Assembly: GCF_022378335.1 (NCBI RefSeq)
Contig: NZ_JAIQCI010000009.1
Coordinates: forward strand, 1-64,000
Direction of reading: 5' to 3'
DNA from: Croceicoccus hydrothermalis
Lineage (GTDB): Bacteria; Pseudomonadota; Alphaproteobacteria; Sphingomonadales; Sphingomonadaceae
Length of the DNA stretch: 64,000 nt
Each line of letters opens with the position of its first letter. Position 1 is the stretch's first letter. Below the pieces are notes generated by a model. The model did not search any database, was not told where the DNA came from, and saw nothing but the letters and a program-made list of their open reading frames with translations. The translations under genes were made by a program, and so were the position numbers. This document shows, one piece after another, positions 28,250 to 38,057 of this stretch.

Positions 28250-29173
28250 TTATTCCTCGGTCGGCAGGAAGTCGGGGACCGAGAGGTAACGCTCGCCTGT
28301 GTCGTAGTTGAAACCCAGAACGCGCGTGCCGGCATCCATCTCGGGCAGCTTCTTTGCAATGGCGGCAAGCGTGGCCCCCGAACTCAGCCCGACGAGCAAG
28401 CCTTCGACACTGGCGCATTGGCGTGCCATGTCCTTTGCCGTGTCCGCGTCCACCTGGATGGCGCCATCGATGGCGCGGATGTGCAGATTGTTCGGGATGA
28501 AGCCGGCGCCGATCCCCTGCAACGGGTGGGGACCGGGCTGTCCGCCCGAAATGACGGGGGAAAGCGCGGGTTCGACGGCATAGGCTTTCATTTTCGGCCA
28601 ATGCTTCTTCAACTCTTCGGCACATCCGGTGATATGTCCGCCCGTCCCGACGCCGGTAATCATCGCGTCGATCGGCGTATCGGCAAAATCGGTCAGGATT
28701 TCCTGCGACGTGGTGCGCACGTGAACGTCGACATTGGCGGGATTGTCGAACTGCTGCGGCATCCATGCACCATCGGTTTGCTCCACCAGTTCGCGGGCGC
28801 GTTCGATGGCGCCCTTCATGCCGCCTTCCTTCGCGGTGAGGTCGAAACTCGCCCCGTAGGCCAGCATCAGACGCCGCCGTTCGACCGACATCGATTCCGG
28901 CATGACGAGCACCAGCTTGTAACCCTTGACCGCCGCGACCATCGCAAGTCCGACGCCGGTATTGCCCGATGTCGGCTCGATAATGGTGCCGCCCGGTTTC
29001 AACGTGCCCTCGGCCTCTGCCGCCTCCACCATGGCGAGTGCGATGCGATCCTTTATCGACCCGCCGGGGTTGGCGCGTTCGGATTTTACCCAGACCTCGT
29101 GATCGGGGAAAAGCCGCTACAGGCGGATATGCGGGGTGTTGCCGATGGTTTCGAGGACGCTGTTGGCCTTCAT
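28250..29173 (-). pseudogene. cysK: Cysteine synthase cysK interrupted by an in-frame amber codon
   Basis: From the ATG at 29173 the frame reads the typical cysteine synthase start MKANSVLETIGNTPHIRL, then TAG at codon 19 (29119-29117), and continues in the same frame with [20 protein letters not shown] and IKDR, including PLP-binding Lys41, through to EE at the end. No frameshift is needed; one base (TAG from CAG) explains it. The rest looks intact, with PTSGNTG and GTGGHITG present. Re-initiation at the ATG of codon 48 (29032) would omit Lys41 and give a dead protein. So this is either a recent pseudogene, a read-through gene, or a sequencing error. Role if intact: O-acetylserine + sulfide to cysteine. 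Convergent with hisI. Confidence 0.85.
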
Positions 29174-29200
29174 GGCGGCTCCTTTCAGGATGGGACGATT

Positions 29201-30484
29201 TTATTCGCGATATGCGGGGGCAAAGGTCCGCGCGTTCTTTAGTTCCGGGAAAGCCATCGCCCAGATCAGCGTGACGAGCACCGCGCCCGCCCCGCCGAAG
29301 ATCACAGCCCCCGTCGCACCGAGAAGCGCGGCGGCAATGCCCGACTGCAATTCGCCCAACTCGTTCGAGGCCGAAATCGCAAGACCGGAAATGGACGAGA
29401 CCCGCCCGCGCATGGCGTCGGGGGTGTTGAGCTGGACGAGCGAGCTGCGCACGAAGACCGAGATCATGTCCGCCGCACCCAGCCCGACCAGCAGGACGAG
29501 GCTGAACGCGAGAGAGCGGCTGAACCCGAAGATCGCGGTGGCAAGGCCGTAGGCGCCCACGGCCCAGAGCATCTTGACCCCGACGTTCCGCTCCATCGGC
29601 CTGACCGAAAGCCAGAGCGCGACGATCCCGGCCCCGACCGCGGGTGCCGCGCGCATCCAGCCCAGCCCCTCCGGCCCGACACGCAGAATATCGCGCGCGA
29701 ACACGGGCAAAAGCGCCGTCACCCCGCCCAGCAATACCGCGAAGAGGTCGAGCGAAATCGCACCCAGTAGAAACCGGTCGTTCCAGACGAAGCGCAACCC
29801 GTCGCGCACCTGACGCCAGGGGTGGACGGTCCGGTCGATATCCGGCTTTCGAAGCGGCTTGATCATCAGGACGAGGCTCGCGCCCAGCGCCAGAAGCCCC
29901 ACTGACACGATATAGGGGAGGGTGGGGAATATGGCATAGAGCAGCCCGCCCGCCGCCGGGCCAAGCACGGACGCGAATTGCCACGCGATCGAATTCATCG
30001 CGATGGCGCGCGGTATCATGGCCGCCGGCACGATATTGGGCGCCAGCGAATTGAGCGCCGGCCCCAGGAATATGCGCGCCACCCCGTGCAGCGCAGCAAG
30101 CGCGAACAATAGCGGCAGCGAAAGGATATCGAACCACGTCGCCAGCCCGAGCCCGGCGGCGACCAGCATGTCGATTCCCATCGACAAGGCTGCGACCCGG
30201 CGCCGGTCGAACCGGTCCGCCGCAAGGCCCGCCACGGGCGTGAGCACGAACAGCGGCACGAATTGCACCAGGCCCAGAATGCCAAGTTGAAACGCCGCGA
30301 CGGACCGGCTCATCCCGTAATCGGACCGGGCGACGTCGTACACCTGCCAGCCGAGGACGACCACCATCGACAAGGTGGCGATCACGCCGGAAAACCGGCA
30401 GATCCAGAAAAGCCGGTAATCGCGAATCTGATAGGGGTGACGCGGCGCTGGCGCCGTGCCGTCACCCGCCGCTTTTTCGGGCAT
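29201..30484 (-). CDS. MFS transporter (EntS/DHA3-like)
   Basis: A 427-residue protein with about 12 hydrophobic segments. Between helices 2 and 3 it has AGLAADRFDRRRVAALS, the MFS motif A region, and later RIFLGPALNSLAPNIVP and DAMRGRVSSI, as in DHA3/EntS-type exporters. Substrate not predictable from sequence. Its start shares one base with the stop of the carbonic anhydrase gene (TGATG), so the two are co-translated; a functional link is not obvious. Confidence 0.88.
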   Translation of the reverse strand: MPEKAAGDGTAPAPRHPYQIRDYRLFWICRFSGVIATLSMVVVLGWQVYDVARSDYGMSRSVAAFQLGILGLVQFVPLFVLTPVAGLAADRFDRRRVAALSMGIDMLVAAGLGLATWFDILSLPLLFALAALHGVARIFLGPALNSLAPNIVPAAMIPRAIAMNSIAWQFASVLGPAAGGLLYAIFPTLPYIVSVGLLALGASLVLMIKPLRKPDIDRTVHPWRQVRDGLRFVWNDRFLLGAISLDLFAVLLGGVTALLPVFARDILRVGPEGLGWMRAAPAVGAGIVALWLSVRPMERNVGVKMLWAVGAYGLATAIFGFSRSLAFSLVLLVGLGAADMISVFVRSSLVQLNTPDAMRGRVSSISGLAISASNELGELQSGIAAALLGATGAVIFGGAGAVLVTLIWAMAFPELKNARTFAPAYRE

Positions 30485-31170
30485 CAGAAGCTGGGTTTGA
30501 ATTCGTCGCTATCTTCGTCGAGCCAGTGCAGGATGCCGTCCGATATGGCAAAGAACGCCCCGCGCAGGCGCAGGCGCGGCTTGCCGTCGCGAATGTCGCC
30601 CTCACGCTCCTGCACGAACGGGAACGTGCGCAGATTGGCGAGGCTGACGCGCACGCCGGCCAATTCCATTTCCCGCTCCGCCGCGCGGCCCTCGGTGCCG
30701 CAACGGGCGGCAACGTCGTCGCGTGCTTCGTCGAGGAGTTGGATCCAGTCGGCGACAAAGCCGCCCTGACCGGGTTCGGCACCGCGCATCGACTGGCTGA
30801 GGGCTGCCTTGCAGCCACCGCACATGCCATGGCCCATGACGACGATCTCCTCGACCTCCAGCACCTGCACCGCAAATTCCAGGGCGGCCGATACGCCGTG
30901 CTGTCCCGGCGTCGTTTCGAACGGCGGGACCATCGCGGCGACATTGCGCACGACGAAGATTTCGCCGGGGTCGACATCGAACACCTGCGCCGGGTCGACC
31001 CGGCTGTCGGAGCATGCGATGATCATAACCTTGGGCGACTGCCCCTCGCTCAACGTGCGCCAGCGTTCGTGCTGCGGATGCCAGTTCTTTTCGCGGAACC
31101 GGCGATACCCTTCGTTGAGATGGGCCAGCGCGTCGGACGGCGCGTTCGATCGGGGGTTTGATTCGGTCAT
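30484..31170 (-). CDS. Beta-class carbonic anhydrase
   Basis: A 228-residue protein. Zinc ligands and catalytic dyad are visible: ACSDSR with Cys53, Asp55 and Arg57, and GHGMCGGC with His114 and Cys117. Role: CO2/bicarbonate interconversion in the cytoplasm. Start ATG at 31170; 12 upstream in-frame codons lack homology. Its stop overlaps the MFS start. It diverges from lipA with a 47-base gap, so both promoters must be packed there. Confidence 0.95.
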   Translation of the reverse strand: MTESNPRSNAPSDALAHLNEGYRRFREKNWHPQHERWRTLSEGQSPKVMIIACSDSRVDPAQVFDVDPGEIFVVRNVAAMVPPFETTPGQHGVSAALEFAVQVLEVEEIVVMGHGMCGGCKAALSQSMRGAEPGQGGFVADWIQLLDEARDDVAARCGTEGRAAEREMELAGVRVSLANLRTFPFVQEREGDIRDGKPRLRLRGAFFAISDGILHWLDEDSDEFKPSF

Positions 31171-31217
31171 GCCATTAGCTTTGCCGTGTAGCATTGCGCG
31201 TGGCAAGCGGGACGACT

Positions 31218-32204
31218 ATGTCGACGGTCATGGACGACACCGCAACACAATCCGACCTTTCGCCGCAGCAGCTCGAACGCCGGCGCAAGCCCGACTGGAT
31301 CCGGGTGAAGGCGCCCACGAGCAAGGGCTATGCCGAAACGCGCAAGCTGATGCGCGATCTCAAGCTCAATACCGTGTGCGAGGAAGCGGCCTGTCCGAAC
31401 ATCGGCGAATGCTGGACGAAGAAACACGCCACCGTGATGATTCTCGGCGATGTGTGCACGCGGGCGTGTGCGTTCTGTAACGTGAAGACCGGCATGCCGC
31501 GCATGGTCGATGCGAACGAGCCGCAGCATACCGCCGATGCCGCCGCCGCGCTCGGCCTCGAACATATCGTCATCACTTCGGTCGATCGTGACGATCTGCC
31601 CGATGGCGGCGCGGGGCAGTTCGTGAAGGTGATCGAGGCGCTGCGCAAGACCGCGCCCGACACCACGATCGAAATCCTGACCCCCGATTTCCGCGGCAAG
31701 ATGAAAGCCGCGATCGCCGCCATCGTCGAGGCGGGCCCGGACGTGTTCAATCACAATCTTGAAACCGTGCCGCGGCTTTACCCCACGATCCGGCCCGGTG
31801 CGCGCTATTACAATTCGCTTCGCCTGCTGGAGGAGGTGAAGACCCGCAATCCTTCGGTCTTCACAAAGTCCGGCATCATGCTCGGGCTGGGCGAGGAACG
31901 GCTCGAGGTGCATCAGGTCATGGACGACATGCGCAGCGCCGACATCGACTTCCTCACCATGGGTCAATATCTGCAACCGACGCCAAAACATGCGAAGGTC
32001 GTCGATTTCGTCAAGCCGCAGCAGTTCGACGCATTGGGCGCGATCGCGCGGGCGAAAGGCTTCCTGCAGGTCGCGTCGAGCCCGTTGACGCGGTCGAGCT
32101 ATCACGCAGGCGACGATTTTGCCGAAATGCGCGCCGCGCGCGAGGCGAAGCTGGCCAAAGCGGCGACGACACCCGCAAAAATTCCGGGACGCAAGGCACG
32201 CTGA
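31218..32204 (+). CDS. lipA: Lipoyl synthase
   Basis: A 328-residue radical SAM enzyme inserting two sulfurs into protein-bound octanoate. The auxiliary 4Fe-4S cluster cysteines are C54, C59, C65 ([12 protein letters not shown]); the radical SAM CxxxCxxC is C80, C84, C87 (CTRACAFC). It ends with [12 protein letters not shown], including the conserved C-terminal RSSYHA segment. Start at 31218, with GCGGGA upstream. Followed after seven bases by a COQ10-like gene, an arrangement common in alphaproteobacteria. Confidence 0.98.
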   Translation: MSTVMDDTATQSDLSPQQLERRRKPDWIRVKAPTSKGYAETRKLMRDLKLNTVCEEAACPNIGECWTKKHATVMILGDVCTRACAFCNVKTGMPRMVDANEPQHTADAAAALGLEHIVITSVDRDDLPDGGAGQFVKVIEALRKTAPDTTIEILTPDFRGKMKAAIAAIVEAGPDVFNHNLETVPRLYPTIRPGARYYNSLRLLEEVKTRNPSVFTKSGIMLGLGEERLEVHQVMDDMRSADIDFLTMGQYLQPTPKHAKVVDFVKPQQFDALGAIARAKGFLQVASSPLTRSSYHAGDDFAEMRAAREAKLAKAATTPAKIPGRKAR

Positions 32205-32211
32205 ACGACCG

Positions 32212-32673
32212 ATGCCCAGTATTCGTGAATCCAGAGAGCTGCCGTACAGCGCCGACCGCATGTTCGCGCTGGTGGCGGATGTGAAAAGCTATCCGCAATT
32301 CCTGCCGTGGGTGGTGGCGACGCGGGTGCGATCCGACGACGGTACGGTCATGATCGCGGACATGATGGTCGGGTTCAAGGCGCTGCGCGAAAAGTTCACC
32401 TCGCGCGTGACGCGCAATGCGCCGCACGACATCAAGGTCGAATATATCGAGGGGCCGCTCCACCATCTCGAGAACCTGTGGCATTTCGAGCCGACCGGCC
32501 CCGATAGCTGCCGCATCGATTTCTGTGTGGATTTCGCGTTCAAGAATCCGATTTTCGAGGCGCTCGCCGGCACATATCTCGATCGCGCGTTTCGCAAGAT
32601 GGTCGGCGCGTTCGAAAAGCGCGCCGAAGAGCTTTACGGCAGCAGCAGTTCGAGCGCGCACAGCGTCGCCTGA
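32212..32673 (+). CDS. COQ10/RatA-like START-domain protein
   Basis: A 153-residue protein of the polyketide cyclase/START type (SRPBCC). Seen: SADRMFALVADVKSYPQFLP and GPLHHLENLWHF, close to mitochondrial Coq10 and bacterial RatA. Known: Coq10 assists ubiquinone use in respiration; RatA in E. coli blocks ribosome subunit association, so function cannot be assigned by homology alone. In the lipA operon, a respiratory role is more likely. The 3' end overlaps the convergent pncC gene by 40 bases. Confidence 0.88.
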   Translation: MPSIRESRELPYSADRMFALVADVKSYPQFLPWVVATRVRSDDGTVMIADMMVGFKALREKFTSRVTRNAPHDIKVEYIEGPLHHLENLWHFEPTGPDSCRIDFCVDFAFKNPIFEALAGTYLDRAFRKMVGAFEKRAEELYGSSSSSAHSVA

Positions 32674-33134
32674 TGACGGACGTCGGCACGGGTCCGGCAA
32701 TCGAAACGTTTCAGCTCCGCCGTCGGTTTGTCGTTCGCCTGCCCCCGGATCGCGCGGGCGAAGACAACCGTGCCGACCGGCTTGCGTTCGGTTCCGCCTT
32801 CCGGCCCGGCAATGCCCGTTATCGACACCGCGACATCTGCGCGCGACGCCGCTAGCGCCCCCTGCGCCATGGACCATGCAACGGCCACCGATACCGCGCC
32901 GAAGGTTTCGATAAGGTCGCTCGGCACCTGTAGCTGCTCCATCTTCGATTCGTTCGAATAGGTGATGAAGCCGCGTTCGAGCACCTTGCTCGACCCCGCA
33001 ATCTCGGTCAGCGCGGCACCGACTAGCCCGCCGGTGCAACTCTCCGCGAGCGCAACGGTCCGGCCGATGCGGATGTTTTCCTCCACCACCCGGCGGGCAA
33101 GCTCGGTAATGTCGGGGGAAAGCATGCTATCCAT
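32634..33134 (-). CDS. pncC: CinA C-terminal family nicotinamide-nucleotide amidohydrolase
   Basis: A 166-residue stand-alone CinA C-terminal domain. Seen: VALAESCTGGLVGAALTEI with the active Ser/Cys region, RGFITYSNESKMEQL, SITGIAGPEGGTERKPVGTV. Role: deamidation of NMN to nicotinate mononucleotide in pyridine nucleotide salvage. It starts 12 bases after ispDF on the same strand. It has no N-terminal molybdopterin-binding-like domain. Confidence 0.93.
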   Translation of the reverse strand: MDSMLSPDITELARRVVEENIRIGRTVALAESCTGGLVGAALTEIAGSSKVLERGFITYSNESKMEQLQVPSDLIETFGAVSVAVAWSMAQGALAASRADVAVSITGIAGPEGGTERKPVGTVVFARAIRGQANDKPTAELKRFDCRTRADVRHQATLCALELLLP

Positions 33135-33146
33135 CGTATCGTCCTT

Positions 33147-34316
33147 TCAGCAGCGCGTCACAAGAACGCTGGCCTGTGCCGCGATACCTTCGCCGCGCCC
33201 TGTGAAACCCAGCCGTTCGGTCGTCGTGGCCTTCACCGATATGACACCGATCTCCACGCCGACAAGCTCGGCAAGGCGGGCGCGCATCGCATCGCAGTGG
33301 GGCCCGATCTTCGGTCGTTCGCAGATAATGGTCACATCCGCATTCGCAAGGCGATAGCCACATTCCCGCGCCAGCCCGACCGCGTGGGTCAGGAACCGGT
33401 GCGAGGCGGCGCCGCGCCATTGCGGGTCCGTGGGCGGAAAATGCTGTCCGATATCACCGGCCGCCGCCGCGCCCAGAATCGCATCGGTGAGCGCGTGGAG
33501 CGCGACATCGGCATCGCTGTGCCCGGACAGTGCGCGATCATGGCGCACATGCACCCCGCATAGCCAGATGCCGTCGCCCGGAACCAGCCTGTGCACGTCA
33601 TATCCGCTTCCCATGCGAAAGGCGGGTGCGGCATCGGCCGGTCGGTTCATGTTCGCCTCTGTAAAATCTTCACGCCAGGTCAGCTTGCGCAGGCGCGGAT
33701 CTCCGGCGACCAGCGCGACGCGGCCGCCTGCCTGCGCCAGCACCTCCGCATCGTCGCCCGCAACCGCCCCGCCGGTCCAGCGCCGGTGCGCGGCAAGGAT
33801 TGCATCAAAATGAAAGGCCTGAGGCGTCTGCACCCGGCGCAGGGATTCGCGGTCGAGCATGGCGCCGCGCATGTCGCCCTCGGTGCTGATCATGCTGTCC
33901 GCCACGGGCAGCACCGGAATGGCCCCCGCCGCATCGTCGAGCGCTCCAAGAAGCCGCGTCACGACTTCGCCCGGCAGATCGGGGCGGGCCGCATCGTGGA
34001 TGAGCACCCAACGCGGCGCAAGCTCGCACAGCAATTCGAGACCGGCACGCACCGACTCCTGCCGCGTGCGCCCGCCAGTGGCGAAAAGCAGGCCGTCGCA
34101 CGCACCGATCGCGACGCGCGCGGTCGGTTCCTCGCCCTCGGGGATGACGACGACGATCGGATCGGCGCTCGCCGCCCGCATCCGCGTGACGGCAAGGCCG
34201 AGCATCGTCGTCCCGCCCATGGCCGCATATTGCTTCGCCACTGGAAGGCCCGCTCGCGTTCCGGTCCCGCCGGCGACGATGACGGCGGCATATGTTCGCT
34301 GTTCTTCGCTGCGCAT
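33147..34316 (-). CDS. ispDF: Bifunctional MEP cytidylyltransferase / MECDP synthase
   Basis: A 389-residue fusion of two non-consecutive MEP-pathway enzymes. The IspD domain (1 to about 220) has [29 protein letters not shown] and RRVQTPQAF. The IspF domain (about 230-389) has [30 protein letters not shown] with metal ligands, and [18 protein letters not shown]. IspDF fusions are typical of alphaproteobacteria. Start ATG at 34316; about 62 in-frame upstream codons overlap the dusB region and are not coding. Divergent from dusB. Confidence 0.97.
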   Translation of the reverse strand: MRSEEQRTYAAVIVAGGTGTRAGLPVAKQYAAMGGTTMLGLAVTRMRAASADPIVVVIPEGEEPTARVAIGACDGLLFATGGRTRQESVRAGLELLCELAPRWVLIHDAARPDLPGEVVTRLLGALDDAAGAIPVLPVADSMISTEGDMRGAMLDRESLRRVQTPQAFHFDAILAAHRRWTGGAVAGDDAEVLAQAGGRVALVAGDPRLRKLTWREDFTEANMNRPADAAPAFRMGSGYDVHRLVPGDGIWLCGVHVRHDRALSGHSDADVALHALTDAILGAAAAGDIGQHFPPTDPQWRGAASHRFLTHAVGLARECGYRLANADVTIICERPKIGPHCDAMRARLAELVGVEIGVISVKATTTERLGFTGRGEGIAAQASVLVTRC

Positions 34317-34389
34317 GGCAGGCGCGCTACAACCTTGCCGCGCTGGCGGCAATCGACTATGCGCCGTGCTTAAATAATAGGCACTTTTC

Positions 34390-35415
34390 ATGACACATCC
34401 ACAGCCCCCCAAGCTCGCCCCCATAGCCATCGGGCCCGTCACGATTGCGGAACCGGTGATCCTGGCGCCGATGACCGGCGTGACCGACCGCCCGTTTCGC
34501 ACGCTGGTGCGGCGCTTCGGTTCGGGGCTGAACGTGACGGAAATGATCGCGAGCCCGGCGATGATCCGCGAAACGCGGCAATCGTTGCAAAAGGCCGCCT
34601 GGGCCCCGGTCGAGGAACCGGTTTCGCTTCAGCTCGCCGGATGCAATCCTGCCGAAATGGCGGAGGCGGCGAAGCTGAACGCGGATCGCGGCGCCGCCAT
34701 CATCGACATCAACATGGGCTGCCCCGTCAAGAAGGTCGTGAACGGCGATGCGGGTTCCGCGCTGATGCGGGATGTGCCGCTGGCCGCATCGCTGATCGAG
34801 GCGACGGTGAAGGCGGTGGACGTTCCGGTGACGGTGAAGATGCGGATGGGCTGGGACCATGGTGCGCTCAACGCCCCCGAACTGGCGCGCATCGCGCAGG
34901 ATCTCGGCGCGAAGATGATCACCGTGCACGGCCGTACCCGCAATCAGATGTACAAGGGTAGCGCCGACTGGGCCTTCATCCGCAAGGTCAAGGACGCGGT
35001 CACGATCCCCGTGATTGCCAATGGCGACATCAATGGCATCGAGGAGGCCGCCATGGCGCTCTCGCAAAGCGGCGCCGATGGCGTGATGGTCGGGCGTGGC
35101 GCCTATGGCAAGCCGTGGCTGCTGGGTCAGATCATGGACTGGCTTGCCGGGCGCGACGTGCGTCCCGATCCGACCCTGCCCGAACAATTCGCCCTCATTT
35201 CAGAGCATTATCAAAGCATGCTCGACCATTATGGGAGCGACACGGGCGTCAAGATGGCGCGCAAGCATCTGGGTTGGTATACGAAAGGTCTCCAAGGTTC
35301 CGCCGAATTTCGCAATCGCGTGAATTTCATCGATGATCCGGATGCAGTCATGGCCGCCCTGCGCGCCTTTTACGAACCGAAGTTCGACGACGAACTTTCC
35401 CAAGAAGCGGCGTGA
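34390..35415 (+). CDS. dusB: tRNA-dihydrouridine synthase B (NifR3)
   Basis: A 341-residue FMN enzyme reducing uridine in the tRNA D-loop. Seen: [28 protein letters not shown] with the catalytic Cys, and [31 protein letters not shown]. First gene before ntrBC, the classic nifR3-ntrB-ntrC arrangement of alphaproteobacteria. A possible promoter lies in the 73-base gap: TTGCCG at 34335-34340 and TATGCG at 34358-34363, 17 bases apart. The stop overlaps the ntrB start by four bases (GTGA). Confidence 0.97.
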   Translation: MTHPQPPKLAPIAIGPVTIAEPVILAPMTGVTDRPFRTLVRRFGSGLNVTEMIASPAMIRETRQSLQKAAWAPVEEPVSLQLAGCNPAEMAEAAKLNADRGAAIIDINMGCPVKKVVNGDAGSALMRDVPLAASLIEATVKAVDVPVTVKMRMGWDHGALNAPELARIAQDLGAKMITVHGRTRNQMYKGSADWAFIRKVKDAVTIPVIANGDINGIEEAAMALSQSGADGVMVGRGAYGKPWLLGQIMDWLAGRDVRPDPTLPEQFALISEHYQSMLDHYGSDTGVKMARKHLGWYTKGLQGSAEFRNRVNFIDDPDAVMAALRAFYEPKFDDELSQEAA

Positions 35416-36527
35416 GCCACGCGCCCGATCCCGATGCGGACCGGATCCTCGCCAGCCTTCCGCATGCGGTCATTCTCCTGCGATCCGACCTGACCATTCA
35501 CCGGGTCAACACGGCGGGCGAAATCCTTTTGGGGCAGGGCGAGGGGCGGCTCGTCGGGCGGGCCCTGTCGGATGCGATCACGTTTGCCGAACCGCGCCTT
35601 ATCGAAATGATGGCTGACAGCGAAGTGCGGGTGAACGCACGCGACGTGAGCGTAACGGTCGGCGGACACGTGACCGGGCCGGTGCATGTCTCGCTCGCCC
35701 CGGTGTTCGGTTGGGAGGGCTGGCGCGTTCTCACGCTTACCCGCCCGGTCGAGGTTGAGGCGCTCGAAGGGGCGGCGGGGCCGGATGCGGACGACAGCAT
35801 GCTGCGCGCGCCCGAAATCCTCGCGCATGAGATCAAGAACCCGCTCGCCGGTATTCGCGGCGCGGCGCAGCTCATCGCCCGAAGGCTGGGCGAGGAAGGG
35901 CGCGAGCTTACCGGCCTCATCGCGAGCGAGGTCGACCGCATCGCCGCACTTATCGATCAGATGCAATCGCTTAGCCGCAAGAGTTCAGACCCGTCCGAAC
36001 CCATCAACCTGCATCTTGCCGTGCGGCGTGCGCGCGCCGTGCTGGAAATGTCGGAGCCCGATATCCGCATCGTTGAGGATTACGACCCCTCGCTTCCCGA
36101 AGTGATGGCGAGCGTCAATGCGCTGGTGCAGATCCTGCTCAACCTCATGAGCAACGCCGCCGATGCATCGCGGGGGGAAAAGGAACCGGTCATCATGCTG
36201 CGCACGAAATTCGCCAGCGGGATCAAGCTTCACCCGAAAGGCGGCGACGCGCCGATCCGCCTGCCCATCGAAATCCGAGTCAGCAACAACGGCCCCCGGA
36301 TCGATCCGGCCCTGCGCGCCCACATCTTTGAACCTTTCGTCAGTGCGAAACAGCATGGGCAGGGGCTCGGCCTGGCGCTGGTTCGCAAGATGGTCCGGGA
36401 CATGCACGGGCGCATCACGCATGACAGGGACGAGGCCCGCGGATTGACGCATTTTCGGATCCACCTGCCCGTTGCGGGGACGCTTTCGCACGTCCCGTCG
36501 GAACAGCCCGAAAGAACAACGCCATGA
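35412..36527 (+). CDS. ntrB: Nitrogen regulation sensor kinase NtrB
   Basis: A 371-residue cytosolic histidine kinase/phosphatase. N-terminal PAS domain (about 10-115), HisKA with [16 protein letters not shown], HATPase with the N box [10 protein letters not shown] and [13 protein letters not shown] start at 35412, overlapping the dusB stop. Role: phosphorylates NtrC when nitrogen is short, under PII control. The stop overlaps the ntrC start by four bases. Confidence 0.96.
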   Translation: MSHAPDPDADRILASLPHAVILLRSDLTIHRVNTAGEILLGQGEGRLVGRALSDAITFAEPRLIEMMADSEVRVNARDVSVTVGGHVTGPVHVSLAPVFGWEGWRVLTLTRPVEVEALEGAAGPDADDSMLRAPEILAHEIKNPLAGIRGAAQLIARRLGEEGRELTGLIASEVDRIAALIDQMQSLSRKSSDPSEPINLHLAVRRARAVLEMSEPDIRIVEDYDPSLPEVMASVNALVQILLNLMSNAADASRGEKEPVIMLRTKFASGIKLHPKGGDAPIRLPIEIRVSNNGPRIDPALRAHIFEPFVSAKQHGQGLGLALVRKMVRDMHGRITHDRDEARGLTHFRIHLPVAGTLSHVPSEQPERTTP

Positions 36528-38014
36528 CCGATCCGGTTCTTTTGGTCGAGGATGACAATTCCATCGCCATCGTCATTTCCGCCGCGCTGGAGGCCGAAGG
36601 ATTGCGCGTCATGCGATGCGAGACGATTGCCGCCCGCGACGAAGCGCTGCGCAACGGGCGTTTCGCGATCCTGCTGACAGACGTGATGTTGAAAGATGGC
36701 GACGGTATTGCGACGCTCGCCGATGTTCGCGCCCGCGATCCCGACATGCCGGTCATCATCCTTTCGGCACAGAACACGCTCGATACCGCGGTGCGCGCGA
36801 CGGATACGGGTGCGTTCGAATATTTTCCCAAACCCTTCGACCTCGACGATCTGGTGCGTGCCGCGCTGCAGGCGATCGGCGAACGGGCCAGTGCGTCCGG
36901 CGATACCGCGCAGAATGCCGCAACCGACAACGATGCGACGCAATTGCCGCTCATCGGACGGTCGCCGCCGATGCAGGCCGTGTTCCGCATGATTACCCGC
37001 GTGTTGCGAAACGACCTCACGGTCCTGATCCTCGGCGAATCGGGTACGGGCAAGGAGGTCGTGGCCGAAACCATCCATCAGCTCGGCTCGCGGCGCGGCA
37101 ACCCGTTCGTCGCGGTCAACACCGCCGCCATCCCGGCAGAGCTTATCGAATCCGAGCTGTTCGGCCATGAGAAGGGCGCCTTTACAGGGGCGGTGGCCCG
37201 CCATGCCGGCAAGTTCGAGCAGGCGCGCGGCGGAACGCTTTTCCTCGATGAGATCGGCGACATGCCGATGCAGGCACAGACACGCCTGTTGCGTGCGCTC
37301 CAATCGGGCACGATCCTGCGCGTCGGCGGGCGCGAGGAGGTGGCGATCGACGCGCGGATCATCGCCGCCACCAATCGCGATCTCGGCCCGCTGATCCAGG
37401 CGGGAAAATTCCGGGAGGATCTGTTCTATCGCCTGAACGTGGTGCCGATGAAGCTGCCGCCCCTGCGCGAGCGAGGCTCCGACGTGGCTGCGCTCGCCAC
37501 GCATTTCCTCAATCGTGCGGCGCAGGACGGGCTTGCGCGGCACCGCCTTTCCGATGCCGCCGCGACCCTCCTTTCGCAACAATACTGGCGCGGCAACGTT
37601 CGTGAATTGAAGAATTTCATCTATCGCCTGGTCCTGTTCTCGCGCGAAGAGACGATCGATGTCGACGCCGTTAGCGCCTTGCTCAACGAAGCGGGCGGCC
37701 CTGCACCCATACCGCCGCCGCAAGATGTGACCGACACAAGCGAAAACGGTTTCGAGGGGGCGCTGGGCCGCTGGATGGCGGCGCATGAACCGGCCAGTGG
37801 CGACATCTACGCCTCGGCGCTGGCTGCATTCGAAAAGCCGTTGTTCGAACACGCCTTGCGCACGACGGGCGGAAATCAGCTGCGCGCCGCGGAAATGCTC
37901 GGCATCAATCGCAACACGCTGCGCAAGCGGGTGAACGAGCTTGGCATCGATGTCGACGCGCTGTCGGGGCGGGGTGCGCCCGGCACATCTTCCCGGCAAA
38001 TTTTGCAACCATAA
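36524..38014 (+). CDS. ntrC: Nitrogen regulation response regulator NtrC (sigma-54 activator)
   Basis: A 496-residue protein. Receiver domain with phospho-acceptor Asp53; AAA+ domain with GESGTGKE (Walker A), the sigma-54 contact loop GAFTGA intact, and LFLDEIGDMP (Walker B); and a Fis-type HTH at the C-terminus (LGINRNTLRKRVNELG). All signals for a working enhancer-binding protein are present. Contrast with NtrX below, which lacks GAFTGA. Confidence 0.97.
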   Translation: MTDPVLLVEDDNSIAIVISAALEAEGLRVMRCETIAARDEALRNGRFAILLTDVMLKDGDGIATLADVRARDPDMPVIILSAQNTLDTAVRATDTGAFEYFPKPFDLDDLVRAALQAIGERASASGDTAQNAATDNDATQLPLIGRSPPMQAVFRMITRVLRNDLTVLILGESGTGKEVVAETIHQLGSRRGNPFVAVNTAAIPAELIESELFGHEKGAFTGAVARHAGKFEQARGGTLFLDEIGDMPMQAQTRLLRALQSGTILRVGGREEVAIDARIIAATNRDLGPLIQAGKFREDLFYRLNVVPMKLPPLRERGSDVAALATHFLNRAAQDGLARHRLSDAAATLLSQQYWRGNVRELKNFIYRLVLFSREETIDVDAVSALLNEAGGPAPIPPPQDVTDTSENGFEGALGRWMAAHEPASGDIYASALAAFEKPLFEHALRTTGGNQLRAAEMLGINRNTLRKRVNELGIDVDALSGRGAPGTSSRQILQP

Positions 38015-38057
38015 GTCACTTGCCATTCAGCCACAGCAGTGTTGTATCCCGGCCACG

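Noticed and set aside
28250..29032. Shortened CysK starting at codon 48 as an intact gene
   Set aside because: It would lack PLP-lysine 41 and the first beta strand; the upstream in-frame sequence is clearly CysK up to the true ATG.
28200..30137. 645-codon minus-strand ORF over cysK and the MFS gene
   Set aside because: Out of frame with both genes and lacks any motif; it arises from codon bias in the GC-rich third position.
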